Below, piece after piece: positions 61,926 to 64,000 of a stretch of 64,000 bases of DNA. The notes under the pieces are model-generated. The model was not told the DNA's origin. It did no database searches and saw only the letters and a program-made list of their open reading frames with translations. A program made the translations under genes and the position numbers. The first letter of the stretch is position 1. Each line of letters opens with the position of its first letter. Origin of the DNA: Holtermannia corniformis (Eukaryota; Basidiomycota; Tremellomycetes; Holtermanniales); the NCBI GenBank assembly GCA_001599935.1, contig BCIJ01000001.1, positions 498,277 to 562,276 on the forward strand. Reading direction: 5' to 3'.

Positions 61926-64000
61926 ATGTCGCTTGCGCCGCCACGAGCAATGCCAGAGGGCGAGCGTACGTCCGTGCTCTTGCCAACCATCACTTGCTCG
62001 TCTTGTGGCGCACCGATCCCTCTCTCGTCGCTGCAGGAACACATCTGCCGTCCCGCCTCGGCTTCGGCCTCGTCCCGTCCTTCGCCCGCTTCAGGCAGGC
62101 GCACGCCGCAGCCGCACTCGTCGAGGGAGAGTGAGCGATATCCTCAGTCACCGGGCCACGGGCGCCAGCAGACGTTTCCAACGCAACAACGGCCACAACT
62201 CTCGACCAATGCAAGCTACTCGCACCCGCCAAGGACAACTCTTGACCCGCCGAGACCGTCCTACCACCATGAGAACGGTCCACCACAGAGATCGGCGTCA
62301 CCCACCAACCCATTCTTCCCGCATCCAGAGCGCGAGCGCACGCCGTCGCCGAAAGTAGGCCTGGGTTACGGCGGTGTGGCGAGCGGAGAACAGGGCCGCG
62401 TGCAGGCGCCCGGGACTGGTGGTGGCCAACAGCCTGACACGACCAGTGGCGGCGGCGCCGGGATGGCGGGCGTTGGGCGGAGAGCGTTCGCAGCGGCCGC
62501 TTGGGGCGTTCGCATGGGTGTCAGCTTGGCCGCGAACGCAAAGGCAGAGGGTAAGTCGGTCCACAGTGTTGTTGATGCAAGCTGACAAGCTAAAGGCCAC
62601 GCGCACCCAACCTCCATCTCCACTTCGTCCCCGCACGATCTCCCTCCACCGACTCACACCCCAAACTCGGCTTCACCGCACTCTGCCAGTCCGCACGACA
62701 GCGCCAAGCCTGGCTCATCAGCCTGGTCTCAGCGCCCTTCGCAGACACCGGCAGAGTACGCAGCGAGCTTGACGATGCGGTCCAAGCAATCGTCGAGCAG
62801 CTCGGTCGATGCCTCGCACGAACGCAAGCAGTCGTCAGCATCCAGCAGTCATCAGTCGAAAGCTTCACTCGAGTCTGGCGCTTCGACTGCATCGATCACG
62901 CGCCCACCGCTCACGCGCGGCGCGCACTCCGAGTCGAGTGCCACGCAGCCAATCTCTCAATCCCTCCCCGCAAGTGGCTCAAAGCTGCCTTTCTTTGAGC
63001 GCTACAAGCAAATGGCAGCTTCCGCCAGTGCAGGCACATCATCGCCCGCCATGGGGATCGGCAAAGCCATGACCGACGATGCGACGAGCCCCGTCACGCC
63101 CGTTGAGAACCCCCGGGAGCGCCTGAATTCAATTGCAGAGAGCGCAGACGGCGCGTTTGCGTACGACGATCAGACGGACAGTGATGGCGATGATGAGCCG
63201 CGTTCAGCTCTGCCATGGGCTACCCCAAGCCTGAATACTGCAACGCCGGTCGGGATCGGCAGCTTGGCGACAAAGCGCACATCGTCGCGCTCGAGTCGAC
63301 AGGACAACATGACCGAAACACGGCCGGCAGCACGAAGCCGGCATTCCGCCAAGGGCGGTAGCGTCTCTTCGAGCTCGAGCTCGACCGTCTCGTCGCGATC
63401 CGATCGCCGAGGTGAAAGCGCAAGCGGGAGCGAAGAGGTCGTGACACCCAGCACGAGCTACGAGGGCCTGTCGGAGAAAGCCGGGACCCCACTGGCATCC
63501 AGCAAGCTGCGACCCGACGGCGTCGGACTCGGTCTGGCCGATGCGGCGCGCGATATCCTCGCCAACATTGGCGAGGAGGAAGAAGAGGAAGTCATCTTTG
63601 CGCCGGCGCATCCATTGAGACGATCGATCGAGGCCCGACCGGCTCTGCATAAATCCAACTCGTCATCAGCGGACCATGAGCGCAAGCCGTTGCCGTGGTC
63701 GCCGGAGCGTAGCAACACGATGCCAGAGCCATCCCGGCGGCTCAGCGGGGAGCGCAAGAAGCGCAAGACGTGCCAGAAATGCGGCGATAGCGTTGGCGGT
63801 TCATCCGGTCGCCGCTTCGTGGAGCGCGACGGCGTGGTCTTGTGCGAGACGGATTGGAAGAAGCTGTATCTGCCTTCGGTCCGTACCGCGTCTCGAGGTG
63901 CCAACAGTCACGCTGATGATGTCTCAGTGCCGCCGGTGCAGTCAGCCGATTGAGAAGAGTGCCGTCTCGTCTTCAGATGGGCAGCTCAAGGGCAAGTGGC
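61926..64000 (+). CDS. LIM-domain protein with long Ser-rich region (3' end off the right edge)
   Basis: Start ATG 61926 (MSLAPPRAMPEGERTSVL); an in-frame ATG at 61869 is possible. Near the N-terminus, LPTITCSSCGAPIPLSSLQE followed by HICRP is a CxxC...HxxxC zinc-binding unit. A disordered Pro/Ser/His-rich region follows for about 550 residues, broken by an intron near 62551-62600. The first LIM half begins KRKTCQKCGDSVGGSSGRRF and VLCETDWKKLYLPS, with the Cys, His-position aromatic and second zinc ligands. After an intron at 63881-63925, the next exon starts CRRCSQPIEKSAVSSSDGQL (the second LIM zinc unit) and runs off the window at 64000. The general layout (disordered Ser-rich N-terminus and C-terminal LIMs) is like fungal paxillin-type Pxl1 proteins at the division site. 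The number of LIM domains is unknown here. Confidence 0.75.

Noticed and set aside
1..64000. Mobile elements, CRISPR arrays, rRNA genes
   Set aside because: No transposase, reverse transcriptase, terminal repeats, spacer arrays or rRNA-like sequence were seen; the repeats found are a coding duplication and a hexanucleotide microsatellite.

Overview
The window is nuclear DNA of a compact fungal genome, most likely a basidiomycete. Genes sit close together on both strands. Nearly all are cut by many introns of about 40-60 nt, usually with GTRNGT-like donors and a CTGAC or CTAAC branch motif about 8-20 nt before the acceptor. The family content is fungal: an Nrd1/Msa1-type RRM protein, Ert1/AcuK, PalI/Sur7, Sls1, Emw1 and a DUF2415 WD protein. 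Spacing and intron style would suit a small Pucciniomycotina genome such as a Mixia-like yeast, but that placement is a guess. I see no transposon, tRNA, rRNA or CRISPR. Two ambiguous bases (17757-17758) show that this is draft assembly.

Layout. Positions 1-1396 hold the 3'-truncated end of an unknown gene with an internal duplication, then about 1.4 kb without a supported gene. 2783-10243: HpcH/HpaI aldolase, a sugar transporter divergent from a transaldolase, and a Ser-rich GPI-type surface protein. 10656-20183: rhodanese plus dual-specificity phosphatase, monocarboxylate-type MFS carrier, a tiny membrane protein, an ankyrin protein and the four-RRM Nrd1-like protein. 20951-25658: HBS1 (with a probable Ski7-like splice form) and a divergent GAPDH. 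26037-28808: three tandem intronless paralogues of an unrecognised family. 28985-42194: Emw1/TTC27, Sls1, an Aro8-type aminotransferase, an acyltransferase, a Caj1/Djp1-type J protein and TAP42. 42302-50055: a large disordered protein and three membrane proteins. 50237-64000: DUF2415 WD protein, ERT1, a duplicated-motif protein, YDJ1, a LisH/WD40 protein and a LIM-domain protein that runs off the right edge.

Most genes are housekeeping and are not organised as a pathway. Carbon metabolism recurs (sugar transporter, transaldolase, GAPDH paralogue, Ert1 gluconeogenesis regulator), as do RNA surveillance and translation (Hbs1/Ski7, Nrd1) and phosphatase signalling (TAP42, dual-specificity phosphatase). 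The least explained parts are the tandem unknown family at 26-29 kb, the HBS1/SKI7 splice arrangement, the duplicated PTRKVRE motif protein at 55-56 kb, and a GAPDH with a shortened S-loop.

Exon limits were worked out by eye from frames and splice signals. They are firm where stated and approximate elsewhere.
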